8,855 bases of DNA. Source: CAZTLE01 sp964614415 (GTDB lineage: Bacteria; Bacteroidota; Bacteroidia; Flavobacteriales; Flavobacteriaceae). The notes under the pieces were generated by a model. It saw nothing but the letters and a program-made list of their open reading frames with translations. It did not search any database and was not told the DNA's origin. Within the stretch, counting starts at the first letter, position 1, and each line of letters begins with the position of its first letter. Made by a program: the position numbers and the translations under genes. The stretch is taken from contig CAZTLE010000167.1 in NCBI GenBank assembly GCA_964614415.1, positions 1-8,855 on the forward strand, read 5' to 3'. Shown in pieces: positions 1 through 6,152 of the stretch.

Positions 1-263
1 GCCATGTTCATATAAGAACTAATACGCTCATCCAGAAATGCCGTGAATACAGCTAGTAGCTCTTTTTCAGAGTTATACTTTCGCAGTAATTTTTTGTAGT
101 TGGTTTTGTTGAGTTCTGATTCTGAAAGGAATTTCTTGAGGTCTTCAATGACAAAGAAGTTAGACGAGACGGTGTTAGCCTTTGCTTCATTGTATTGCAG
201 GCCATCTGCCCGCTTACACAGGAAGTTAATCAGGTATTTATCTTGTAAGTCCAACTCTTTCAT
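1..263 (-). CDS. hsdR: Type I restriction enzyme R subunit, N-terminal fragment (cut by window edge)
   Basis: The first 87 codons of a minus-strand gene whose remainder lies left of the window. The protein starts MKELDLQDKYLINFLCKRAD and is charged and probably mostly helical. No nuclease or helicase motif falls in the visible part, so the name rests mainly on context: it follows hsdM and hsdS on the same strand, and its ATG overlaps the hsdS TGA in an ATGA. From memory, this opening also resembles the start of Bacteroidota HsdR proteins. HsdR normally carries a PD-(D/E)XK nuclease followed by a superfamily 2 helicase motor that pulls unmodified DNA past the complex before cutting. The visible part shows no frameshift or stop. 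Another downstream partner, such as an accessory helicase or nuclease, cannot be excluded. Confidence 0.62.
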   Translation of the reverse strand, partial: MKELDLQDKYLINFLCKRADGLQYNEAKANTVSSNFFVIEDLKKFLSESELNKTNYKKLLRKYNSEKELLAVFTAFLDERISSYMNM

Positions 264-1546
264 ACTTCTACGCTATTTTCGGTAGCCTCAAACACCCGTA
301 TTTTACCTGTCACCACATCATTGATTAATGTTTTTCTCAGTTCCTTCAATCGGTCAATCTGGCCCGAAATGTTTTCTGTCATTTTGTCAATGGTCGTTGT
401 CTTCTGGTCAAGGTATTGAGCGATTGCTAGTTGTTCGTCTTTTTCGGGTATAGGGAAAAACACATTTTGGATTTCCTCGAATTTAATTGCTTGCCCATCT
501 CTTATTCCTGTAATAAGTGTTTGTAGCTTACAAACAAATTGTGACGACTTAAAGAGGTGTTTGTAGTATGCAGACATCAGATCATTTTTTACTTTGAAGA
601 CAGTGTAAGCAGGACTAATAATACCTCGATAATACGAGATTTCAATACCCCCTTCAAAGGATCTCAGACTTATTACAAAGTCATCTCTTTCGACTAGTTT
701 GAACTTGTCAAAAGACTTCTGGGCTTCCATACTTCTGTTTTCTAGCATGGTCTTTAAGACTACACCCTGTTTTTGCGAAGCCGCAAGTAAAGGCTGATTT
801 GGAAAGCCTTTTACAGATTTTTCAATAAACATATCCTTACCTCGCTTAACTTCCCAATGTTCAGGAATCTGTCCAATCCAGTCCATGCTGCTTTCTTTTA
901 AGGTAACCGTTTTATCCAAGCCCTTTATAACTACGTCATTAATTAAAGATATTCGTAGCTCTTTATAGTACTCTATTTTTTGTGAAAGCAGTTTGACTTT
1001 TTTGTCGATGGCTTGGGTTTTTTCGTCAAGGTATCGGGATATGCTTTCTTGTTCGATAAAGGTAGGTATCCCAATCTCTAACCTCAATATTTTTGAAGGA
1101 CTAGTCCTTGGCATTTTTACGCCATCGGATAAGGAGTTTATCTTATAAATAAAATTTGTTGATAGGAATTTGTAGAAGAAATACCGAGTATATACGTTCT
1201 TCTTCCATAGTGATGCATTATATCTCAAAACTACCACTTCTCCACTAACCCCGCCATCAAAACTTGGGATAAAAACCTTGCCTAGATATGGTCTCAGCTT
1301 ATTAAGAAGAATATCTCCTCTATTAAATAGCTTGGCAGATTCTCCATTTTCATTGGAAGTTCTACGAATAAGTCGACCTGTGAATGACTCTATGTTTTCT
1401 AATGGTATATATCCATTTTCAGGCAGCTCGGAACTATTTAACGAGATTTGACTAAATAGATCCTTAATTCTTTTTATTTCCCAATGTCTCGGCATTCTTC
1501 CCGGCCAATCTACACCACTAGTCTTATATTCTTCGTATTTCATCAT
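260..1546 (-). CDS. hsdS: Type I restriction-modification specificity subunit HsdS
   Basis: A complete 428-residue protein with the two-fold internal repeat of HsdS. Each half opens with a matching segment (residues 11-31, DWPGRMPRHWEIKR; residues 220-240, DWIGQIPEHWEVKR), continues into a target recognition domain (about 20-160 and 240-366), and closes with a conserved helical spacer (about 165-208, EQESISRYLDEKTQAID; about 370-418, DEQLAIAQYLDQKTTTID). In the family, the two recognition domains read the two halves of a split DNA site, and the helices set their spacing and bind two HsdM subunits. The two recognition domains differ strongly, so a bipartite asymmetric site is expected; which site cannot be read from the sequence. 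The ATG at 1546 overlaps the hsdM stop in an ATGA; a second ATG follows directly at 1543. The length is normal and both halves are intact. Confidence 0.95.
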   Translation of the reverse strand: MMKYEEYKTSGVDWPGRMPRHWEIKRIKDLFSQISLNSSELPENGYIPLENIESFTGRLIRRTSNENGESAKLFNRGDILLNKLRPYLGKVFIPSFDGGVSGEVVVLRYNASLWKKNVYTRYFFYKFLSTNFIYKINSLSDGVKMPRTSPSKILRLEIGIPTFIEQESISRYLDEKTQAIDKKVKLLSQKIEYYKELRISLINDVVIKGLDKTVTLKESSMDWIGQIPEHWEVKRGKDMFIEKSVKGFPNQPLLAASQKQGVVLKTMLENRSMEAQKSFDKFKLVERDDFVISLRSFEGGIEISYYRGIISPAYTVFKVKNDLMSAYYKHLFKSSQFVCKLQTLITGIRDGQAIKFEEIQNVFFPIPEKDEQLAIAQYLDQKTTTIDKMTENISGQIDRLKELRKTLINDVVTGKIRVFEATENSVEV

Positions 1547-3609
1547 AAGAACAAGTCAGATTCTAGTTTTTTCAACTCCTTTTCTAAATCACTTATATCG
1601 CTGGTAATCTCTTCCAATGATCGCAGTTTCTCTAGCTTATAGAAGATCTTATTGAAATTAAGCTCAACACCTATTACTCTTTCCACATGCTCAAAGGGAC
1701 GGCTAACATACTTTGCCATAAAGTCAGAAATCAACCTTTGATTAGTTGGTTCGTCTGGGCTATACGAAATAATCTCGTAGTCCTTTTCCAAATCTTTGGT
1801 TAGTTCAACTGTAAGAGTAATATATTCTGACTTTGTTCTGGTGGCTTTTTTATAGCTTGCTTTTAATACAATTTTGCCGCAACCTAGTGCCGCAGGTGAG
1901 CCGTCATCTTCCATAATAGTTCCGTTGTCGGTATCATACCAATATGCTATGCTTTCTGAAATCACTTTTAAGCTCGATTCTTTGTAGTCGATCTGAGCAA
2001 TCTTGGGTTTGAATACCTGGTCGTAATACTCCTTAAGGGTTTTGCAATTAGCATCCTCAAAGTCCGTGATGACGAAGTCTGTAATTTCTTGGCATTCGTC
2101 ATTTAGCTCATAGGTTAGTTTATTTGGGTCGAGCTTAATAGACTTAGACTCAACAATCTCGCCTGAACGATTGGTTTTGGTCGGTATTTGAATACTATGG
2201 CCATCTTCATCAACATTGGTCAGCATAATTGACTGTTTGTTGTAATAGAAATACCACTTGTCAAAGACCTTTGCAAAATCGTCGTCCTCAAAATTGGTAA
2301 AGGCTTGAACAATCTTTGCCCTATGGTCTGGGTTCATTTGCCTGCGTTTCTTGCCCTTGCTTTTTTTAAGTGGTTCCCACAGGTTACTCCCATCAATCAA
2401 AATGAGCTTGTCCCTTCGTTCGGAGGGTTTATTTTTATTGAAAATCCACAAGTAGGTGTAAATGCCAGTGTTGAAAAACTCATCGGTTGGCATTTGCACA
2501 ATGGCCTCTACCCAATCGTTGTCAAAAAAATGTTTTCGAATATTGCTTTCTCCACTTCCTGCATCCCCGCTGAAAAGAGTCGAGCCATTATGAACAACTA
2601 CGGCCAAACCATCATTATCCAAGTGATGTAAAATATGCTGTGTGAATAGAAATTGTCCGTCCGATATTGAAGGAAGTGCTACAAAGCGTTCTGTGGTATC
2701 ATTCTCAATATCTTTTCTATAACCCTTCCAGTCAACACCATAGGGTGGATTAGCAACTACAATATCAAATTTCTTCTCAATATGAAAAATGTCGGTAAGC
2801 GTGTTCCCATGCCTTATCTCACTATCGCTCCTAAAACGGCTTTCAATCTTTGCCAGGGCGTAGAGTGTATCGTTCCATTCATCACCATGTGTTTTGATCG
2901 GTCTATCAAATTTCTGTTGAATTTTGTCTTCCACACCAAAAAGCATGTTCGCTCCCCCACAGGTTGGGTCGTATATCGTTAAAAATTGGTCATTATCTTC
3001 AATCTTTGAAGCAATAATTTCTGTAATAAGGTCAATGATGTCTTCTGGTGTATATTGCTCTCCAGCAGTTTCCGCTGATATGTCCGCCCACTTTCTCTTG
3101 ATATGTTCTTCTAAGGTGGTAATCTCAGAATTATTGAAAGGAGTTAGATCAATTTCACTCCAGGCCTTTACCGTATCAAAAAGAATGTCTTTTTTCTTGA
3201 GTAGCCCCGCAACTCCTGAAATGTCAAGAAATTTCTCTTCATCTGTTCCCTTGTCAACACCAAGTAAATATTTTGTCTCAGGATCAAAGGCTTTTAAATA
3301 TGTATAGAAATCAACATCAAAAGTTTTGTCATTTTGGCAAATAGTTTTCAAAGTTTTGCCTTTTCGAATAACATACTCGTTGTAACCAAGTCCTTCGAGT
3401 TGGAACATTTCGACAAAATCGTCAATGTTGTCTTTTCCTATTTCTTCTTCTAATCTTTTTGATTCACGAATCAATCTACTTTCTACCATTATAAGAGCGA
3501 AAAAGGGCATCATATATTTTGGAAAGTCTGATTGTTTAATTCCAGCTCCTATAAGAAGGTCTGCTGTTCTCCAAACATCAGGTTCATGCTTTAAAATGTT
3601 GTTGCTCAT
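1543..3609 (-). CDS. hsdM: Type I restriction-modification DNA methylase subunit HsdM (adenine-N6)
   Basis: A 688-residue N6-adenine methyltransferase that transfers a methyl group from S-adenosylmethionine to adenine in the site chosen by HsdS. Visible motifs, in order: a helical N-terminal domain (about 1-150); GEQYTP at 183-188, the usual entry to the catalytic domain; the cofactor-binding motif I as DPTCGGAN at 214-221; and the catalytic motif IV NPPYG at 287-291. The last 30 or so residues (about 660-688) are rich in leucine, lysine and glutamate and look like a coiled coil, as expected for contact with HsdS. The protein is longer than many HsdM proteins (roughly 500-550 residues), the excess lying after about residue 430. 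Motif I departs from the common DPxCGSGG form. The ATG at 3609 has an A/T-rich leader and no Shine-Dalgarno sequence. The TGA overlaps the hsdS ATG. Confidence 0.95.
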   Translation of the reverse strand: MSNNILKHEPDVWRTADLLIGAGIKQSDFPKYMMPFFALIMVESRLIRESKRLEEEIGKDNIDDFVEMFQLEGLGYNEYVIRKGKTLKTICQNDKTFDVDFYTYLKAFDPETKYLLGVDKGTDEEKFLDISGVAGLLKKKDILFDTVKAWSEIDLTPFNNSEITTLEEHIKRKWADISAETAGEQYTPEDIIDLITEIIASKIEDNDQFLTIYDPTCGGANMLFGVEDKIQQKFDRPIKTHGDEWNDTLYALAKIESRFRSDSEIRHGNTLTDIFHIEKKFDIVVANPPYGVDWKGYRKDIENDTTERFVALPSISDGQFLFTQHILHHLDNDGLAVVVHNGSTLFSGDAGSGESNIRKHFFDNDWVEAIVQMPTDEFFNTGIYTYLWIFNKNKPSERRDKLILIDGSNLWEPLKKSKGKKRRQMNPDHRAKIVQAFTNFEDDDFAKVFDKWYFYYNKQSIMLTNVDEDGHSIQIPTKTNRSGEIVESKSIKLDPNKLTYELNDECQEITDFVITDFEDANCKTLKEYYDQVFKPKIAQIDYKESSLKVISESIAYWYDTDNGTIMEDDGSPAALGCGKIVLKASYKKATRTKSEYITLTVELTKDLEKDYEIISYSPDEPTNQRLISDFMAKYVSRPFEHVERVIGVELNFNKIFYKLEKLRSLEEITSDISDLEKELKKLESDLFL

Positions 3610-3731
3610 TTTGACTATTTATATTCATAAGGCTTCCCTCTCAACTGCATCTCTTTGAGCTCTTCGAAAGAAGTTTCTAAAGTAAGAACAATTAATAAAC
3701 TCTGCTTAATGTTAAACACAATTTCATGATA
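3610..3731 (-). other. Gap between the HEPN gene and hsdM
   Basis: A 122-base A/T-rich gap between two genes on the same strand. I see no strong hairpin followed by T residues, so read-through from the HEPN gene into hsdM is possible. A very short stem (CTTC/GAAG around 3665-3675) is too weak to call a terminator. On the minus strand, TACTTTAG (3677-3684) differs by one base from the Bacteroidota -7 box but lacks a well-spaced -33 partner, so a separate hsdM promoter is neither shown nor excluded. Confidence 0.5.
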
Positions 3732-4541
3732 TCAAATAGCTGCTTGACCATCCTCTGGATAAGGAATGTTATCGACATCTGAGAGGCAATTACAAAGTCT
3801 GGCAAATACCTCTTTCAGTTCAATTGCTATTTCCAGGTAGACATCCTCGTTTTCTCCATGCTGAAAAAATATTTCTTTATCCTTGAATTCAAATTTGGTA
3901 TCGGCAAATTCATATATAAATTCTTTGCCTCTGTAGTAACCGTTTGAATGTATCATACAATTCCTAAGTTTTCCCACAAATTCAATAAACAACCGGTCAT
4001 CTTTTATACGCTCTTGGTAACAACCCTCAATCCTTTTGACTATAAAATTGAACTTTCTTGCCAAGGGTACGAAAGAGGTCCTTTTAAGAATATCGTAAAT
4101 GAGGGTCTTGCTTTTGTCTTCTAAGGAAGAAATGGCTTTAATCAACTTGGCATTTAGTTGCTTTATTATTGATTCATATTCATAGTCATCAACTAAAAAA
4201 TCGAAAATTAGAGATACGGAAAATTCGAATGTCGTCCAAGCTCCAAAAATAATATATCGATTCAAAGCATTATGATATCCAGCTGAAAGTATGGGTTGAG
4301 CTTGAATTTCATAAAGCCTTTTTGCATGAGGGTTAAAGTCATATACCTCCTCTTTGAATAGTACATTTCCTTGTCCAATATGTTCAGCTAAATTGTATGA
4401 AGCTTTTCCAATATAGAAATCGTAAATAGTAGAATAATATAATCCAAAAAAACTGTGTCTTACGTCATCCTCATGCCATTCCAAATTGGTTATTTCAATT
4501 TTAATGTTTTCTGTAAGCTCTAATAGCTCGTCTAAACTCAT
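3732..4541 (-). CDS. HEPN-domain protein, putative RNase effector beside a type I R-M system
   Basis: A 269-residue soluble protein with no signal peptide or clear membrane span. Residues 193-201 read RNCMIHSNG, matching the HEPN ribonuclease signature R-N-x3-H (R193, N194, H198). An aromatic helix at about 96-117 (IIFGAWTTFEFSVSLIFDFL, with W102, F105 and E106) looks like the first core helix seen in many HEPN families. HEPN proteins are often metal-independent RNases in toxin, abortive-infection and CRISPR effectors, some cutting tRNA anticodons. The rest matches nothing I can name. It has no ATPase domain and no visible nucleotidyltransferase antitoxin neighbour. It lies 122 bases upstream of hsdM on the same strand. 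I chose the ATG at 4541; an in-frame TTG at 4571 would add ten residues (LTRIIQNSLE, leucine read as Met) and is possible. Neither start has a Shine-Dalgarno sequence. A sampled stretch (4141-4200) is only 25% G+C. Confidence 0.72.
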   Translation of the reverse strand: MSLDELLELTENIKIEITNLEWHEDDVRHSFFGLYYSTIYDFYIGKASYNLAEHIGQGNVLFKEEVYDFNPHAKRLYEIQAQPILSAGYHNALNRYIIFGAWTTFEFSVSLIFDFLVDDYEYESIIKQLNAKLIKAISSLEDKSKTLIYDILKRTSFVPLARKFNFIVKRIEGCYQERIKDDRLFIEFVGKLRNCMIHSNGYYRGKEFIYEFADTKFEFKDKEIFFQHGENEDVYLEIAIELKEVFARLCNCLSDVDNIPYPEDGQAAI

Positions 4542-4768
4542 TTCTAATGAATTTTGGATGATCCTCGTCAAATAGATTTGAATGCCGAAAAATGATAGAT
4601 AGATTTTCTCAAATCGATATCAGAATGAACGTTAGAAAATAATCAGGGAGTCCCCTAAAGATACACTTTTGCCAGAAACTGGTACTATGCGTTTCCTTAA
4701 CAACTAATTACTGATAACCACACTTCGCAATTTAACCTCCATGTCACTAACAATCACCGCAACTATAA

Positions 4769-4786
4769 ATACCCGCGAGTGGGTAT
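4769..4786. repeat. Inverted repeat ATACCC-N6-GGGTAT, possible operator
   Basis: Perfect 6-base arms (ATACCC at 4769-4774 and GGGTAT at 4781-4786) flank GCGAGT. The G/C-rich arms stand out in an A/T-rich intergenic region. The right arm ends one base before the predicted -33 hexamer region (TTG at 4788-4790), the place where an activator or repressor dimer would bind. It is too far from the preceding gene end, and lacks a T run, to be a terminator. No regulator gene is present in the window. Confidence 0.45.
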
Positions 4787-4787
4787 G

Positions 4788-4816
4788 TTGCTACCTCCCT
4801 CCAAATTCTAGATTTG
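4788..4816 (+). promoter_or_regulatory. Predicted Bacteroidota-type sigma-ABfr promoter for the 81-residue protein/lipoprotein unit
   Basis: TTG at 4788-4790, an 18-base spacer, then TAGATTTG at 4809-4816, an exact match to the -7 consensus TAnnTTTG used by the Bacteroidota housekeeping sigma factor. Spacing is within the reported range for this class. Transcription would begin at about 4822-4824, giving a leader of roughly 17 bases before the ATG at 4840. Confidence 0.6.
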
Positions 4817-4839
4817 AATGAACCATAAAATCAAACATC

Positions 4840-5085
4840 ATGTATAAAGTCACAAAATTCGAAAAGCGACTCAAAATTGAAACATCGCAACCTTACGGAA
4901 GCATCAAAGTTTTCTTTGCAGGTAACGGTAAAAAGACCTTTAATAGCATTTCAATAACCAAGTTCATGGCCCTATCCCATATCCTCGAAAATGACATTGT
5001 TGGTTATGATCCTGACAAGAAAATTTTCTTGACCCCTCCTGAACCCGCGAATTTTGTTCAATCACCTGAAGGAGAAATAGTATGA
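4840..5085 (+). CDS. Hypothetical small protein (81 residues), first gene of a two-gene unit
   Basis: I do not recognise this protein. It has 81 residues, no signal peptide and no membrane span, so it is probably cytoplasmic. The N-terminal 35 residues alternate charged and hydrophobic positions (YKVTKFEKRLKIET, then SIKVFFAG), suggesting a few beta strands. A likely helix (about residues 38-53) follows, and then a proline-rich tail (FLTPPEPANF). The ATG at 4840 lies about 24 bases after an exact -7 promoter box. The stop TGA at 5083-5085 overlaps the ATG of the lipoprotein gene in an ATGA, so the two are probably made together. That coupling, and the promoter placed right for it, are the main reasons to believe the gene is real. 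No function can be assigned. Confidence 0.68.
   Translation: MYKVTKFEKRLKIETSQPYGSIKVFFAGNGKKTFNSISITKFMALSHILENDIVGYDPDKKIFLTPPEPANFVQSPEGEIV
5069..5074 (+). promoter_or_regulatory. Shine-Dalgarno sequence of the lipoprotein gene
   Basis: AAGGAG, seven bases before the ATG at 5082, within the end of the upstream reading frame. It stands out because the other starts in this window have no such site. It fixes the lipoprotein start and suggests independent ribosome loading besides coupling through the ATGA overlap. Confidence 0.75.
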
Positions 5086-5975
5086 AAGCAGCTATATTAA
5101 TATTATTCTGTCTACTGCTCATAAGTTGTAGTACAACCCAATCATTAGATATGGTAAATATCGCCGAAGGAACAAGACTACTAAAGCACAAAGATTTTAA
5201 CCCTCATGACGGTGTAAGATTACACGATATAGAGGTCTATGAGGCTGGAGACCAGGCCAAAGTCAAAGTCGAAGTGACCAATGATAAACTAGAAATTACT
5301 CCATATGACATACAAGGCGATTTTACCAGAGTCAAGGTCATTGCTTATAATAACGATCTTGGTAGTGAAAGCAATGTACTTAAGTTAGCCACCAAATATG
5401 CATATTTATCTACCATCGATCCTAACACATTGCTTTCCCTCGATGGACAGACACCTCGACTTACCATTTATGATGATGCAAAAAAGGTAGGTCATATATC
5501 GAATGTTAAAATGGCAAAATCATTTTGGTATAGTAACAATAATACGGTATTCCAAACCCTTACAATTCCCTTTAAAATCAGAGGAGCAGAAGGTGATGAG
5601 CCAAGCAAAGTTAGCACAGGTGTTAATGTGGGAGTTGCGTTTGGATACCAATGGAATCTTAACAGAGTAAGTCCTATATACGACGAAAACCTAAAAAAAA
5701 TGGTGGGTTATGACCAACAAAAACTATCTTTTTCTCTGTCTCCTTTTGCTGGCTTAACGACGGTAAGTTTAAAACCTGGCAACACAAATATGGCTATTGA
5801 GAAAGACAGAACCGTTCTCGGATTTAGCTTTGGTGGAGCCGGAGTACTGACCTTTAATAGGGTCAATCTGGGACTTGCATTGGGTGTAGACTACGGTCTA
5901 AGTAATTCAAAAGATTGGATTTATCAGGGAGAATTATGGACTGGTATTGTTGTCGGGCTCGATATCATCAAGTAG
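5082..5975 (+). CDS. Putative lipoprotein with beta-rich C-terminal half, function unknown
   Basis: A 297-residue protein with a signal peptide of the lipoprotein type: K2, a hydrophobic stretch (residues 4-14) and the lipobox L13-I14-S15-C16, so it should be cut before C16 and lipid-anchored to a membrane. No acidic surface-export signal follows the cysteine (STTQSLD). Residues 25-170 are charged and mixed, with a strand-like EVYEAGDQAKVKVEVTN segment. From about 185 on, alternating glycine and aromatic strands appear (VGVAFGYQWNLN, KLSFSLSPFAGL, VLGFSFGGAGVL, NLGLALGVDYGL, WTGIVVGLDII), like the strands of a small outer-membrane barrel or a beta sandwich. I recognise no family. The start is fixed by AAGGAG seven bases upstream. 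It overlaps the 81-residue gene by four bases and is followed by a likely terminator at 6020-6045. Confidence 0.8.
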   Translation: MKAAILILFCLLLISCSTTQSLDMVNIAEGTRLLKHKDFNPHDGVRLHDIEVYEAGDQAKVKVEVTNDKLEITPYDIQGDFTRVKVIAYNNDLGSESNVLKLATKYAYLSTIDPNTLLSLDGQTPRLTIYDDAKKVGHISNVKMAKSFWYSNNNTVFQTLTIPFKIRGAEGDEPSKVSTGVNVGVAFGYQWNLNRVSPIYDENLKKMVGYDQQKLSFSLSPFAGLTTVSLKPGNTNMAIEKDRTVLGFSFGGAGVLTFNRVNLGLALGVDYGLSNSKDWIYQGELWTGIVVGLDIIK

Positions 5976-6019
5976 CGATTCCCCTCCATTACAATAGAAA
6001 TAACATTTCACTAAACTAC

Positions 6020-6045
6020 AAGCCCCTTTAGTACTAAAGGGGCTT
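6020..6045 (+). terminator. Perfect 26-base palindrome, likely intrinsic terminator
   Basis: AAGCCCCTTTA / TAAAGGGGCTT form an 11-base-pair stem around GTAC, 45 bases after the lipoprotein stop codon. The stem is strong (CCCC/GGGG), but the run of T after it is short (TTTGCTC), so termination on the plus strand is likely rather than certain. Because it is fully symmetric, it could also act on the other strand, although no minus-strand gene ends here. Confidence 0.7.
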
Positions 6046-6103
6046 TGCTCGTATATCCTAAAACGTTTTCGCCTCTTTTTTCACTAGTTAAAGGGACTTT
6101 TCA

Positions 6104-6134
6104 TTGTATTGAAGGGCTACAGGCTGTATTTTTA
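6104..6134 (+). promoter_or_regulatory. Possible ppc promoter
   Basis: TTG at 6104-6106, a 20-base spacer, then TATTTTTA at 6127-6134, one base off the Bacteroidota -7 consensus TAnnTTTG. It lies between the terminator and the ATG at 6153 and would give a very short leader. A/T-rich DNA produces such matches by chance, so confidence is low. Confidence 0.33.
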
Positions 6135-6152
6135 ATAGTTCAAAAGATTGGT

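Larger units (their letters stand above)
4542..4839. other. Divergent intergenic region between the HEPN gene and the lipoprotein unit
   Basis: 298 bases, or 268 if the HEPN gene starts at the TTG at 4571. This region must hold the outward-facing promoters for both units. The right end has a good plus-strand promoter match (4788-4816) and an inverted repeat (4769-4786), listed separately. A small hairpin-like repeat CCAG-AAA-CTGG lies at 4672-4682 with no T tract. On the minus strand, TATCTTTA (4656-4663) is one base off the -7 consensus but has no -33 partner, so the promoter of the defence operon is not located. A 26-codon reading frame at 4741-4821 has no supporting signal. Confidence 0.6.

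Noticed and set aside
2305..3658. Plus-strand open frames of 66-127 codons across hsdM
   Set aside because: They are antisense to a clear methylase gene, overlap each other and have no family features.
4656..4663. TATCTTTA on the minus strand as a -7 box for the defence operon
   Set aside because: It has one mismatch and no -33 element at suitable spacing; such matches are common in A/T-rich DNA.
4672..4682. CCAG-AAA-CTGG small inverted repeat
   Set aside because: The stem is only four base pairs with no T tract and no nearby gene end; probably chance.
4741..4821. A 26-codon plus-strand reading frame (MSLTITATINTREW...) in the divergent intergenic region
   Set aside because: It has no ribosome binding site, runs across the predicted promoter and inverted repeat, and its composition is not protein-like.
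6045..6152. A 36-residue N-terminal extension of PEP carboxylase starting at a TTG
   Set aside because: It would begin at the last base of the terminator palindrome and precedes the conserved N-terminus; the ATG at 6153 gives the normal family length.
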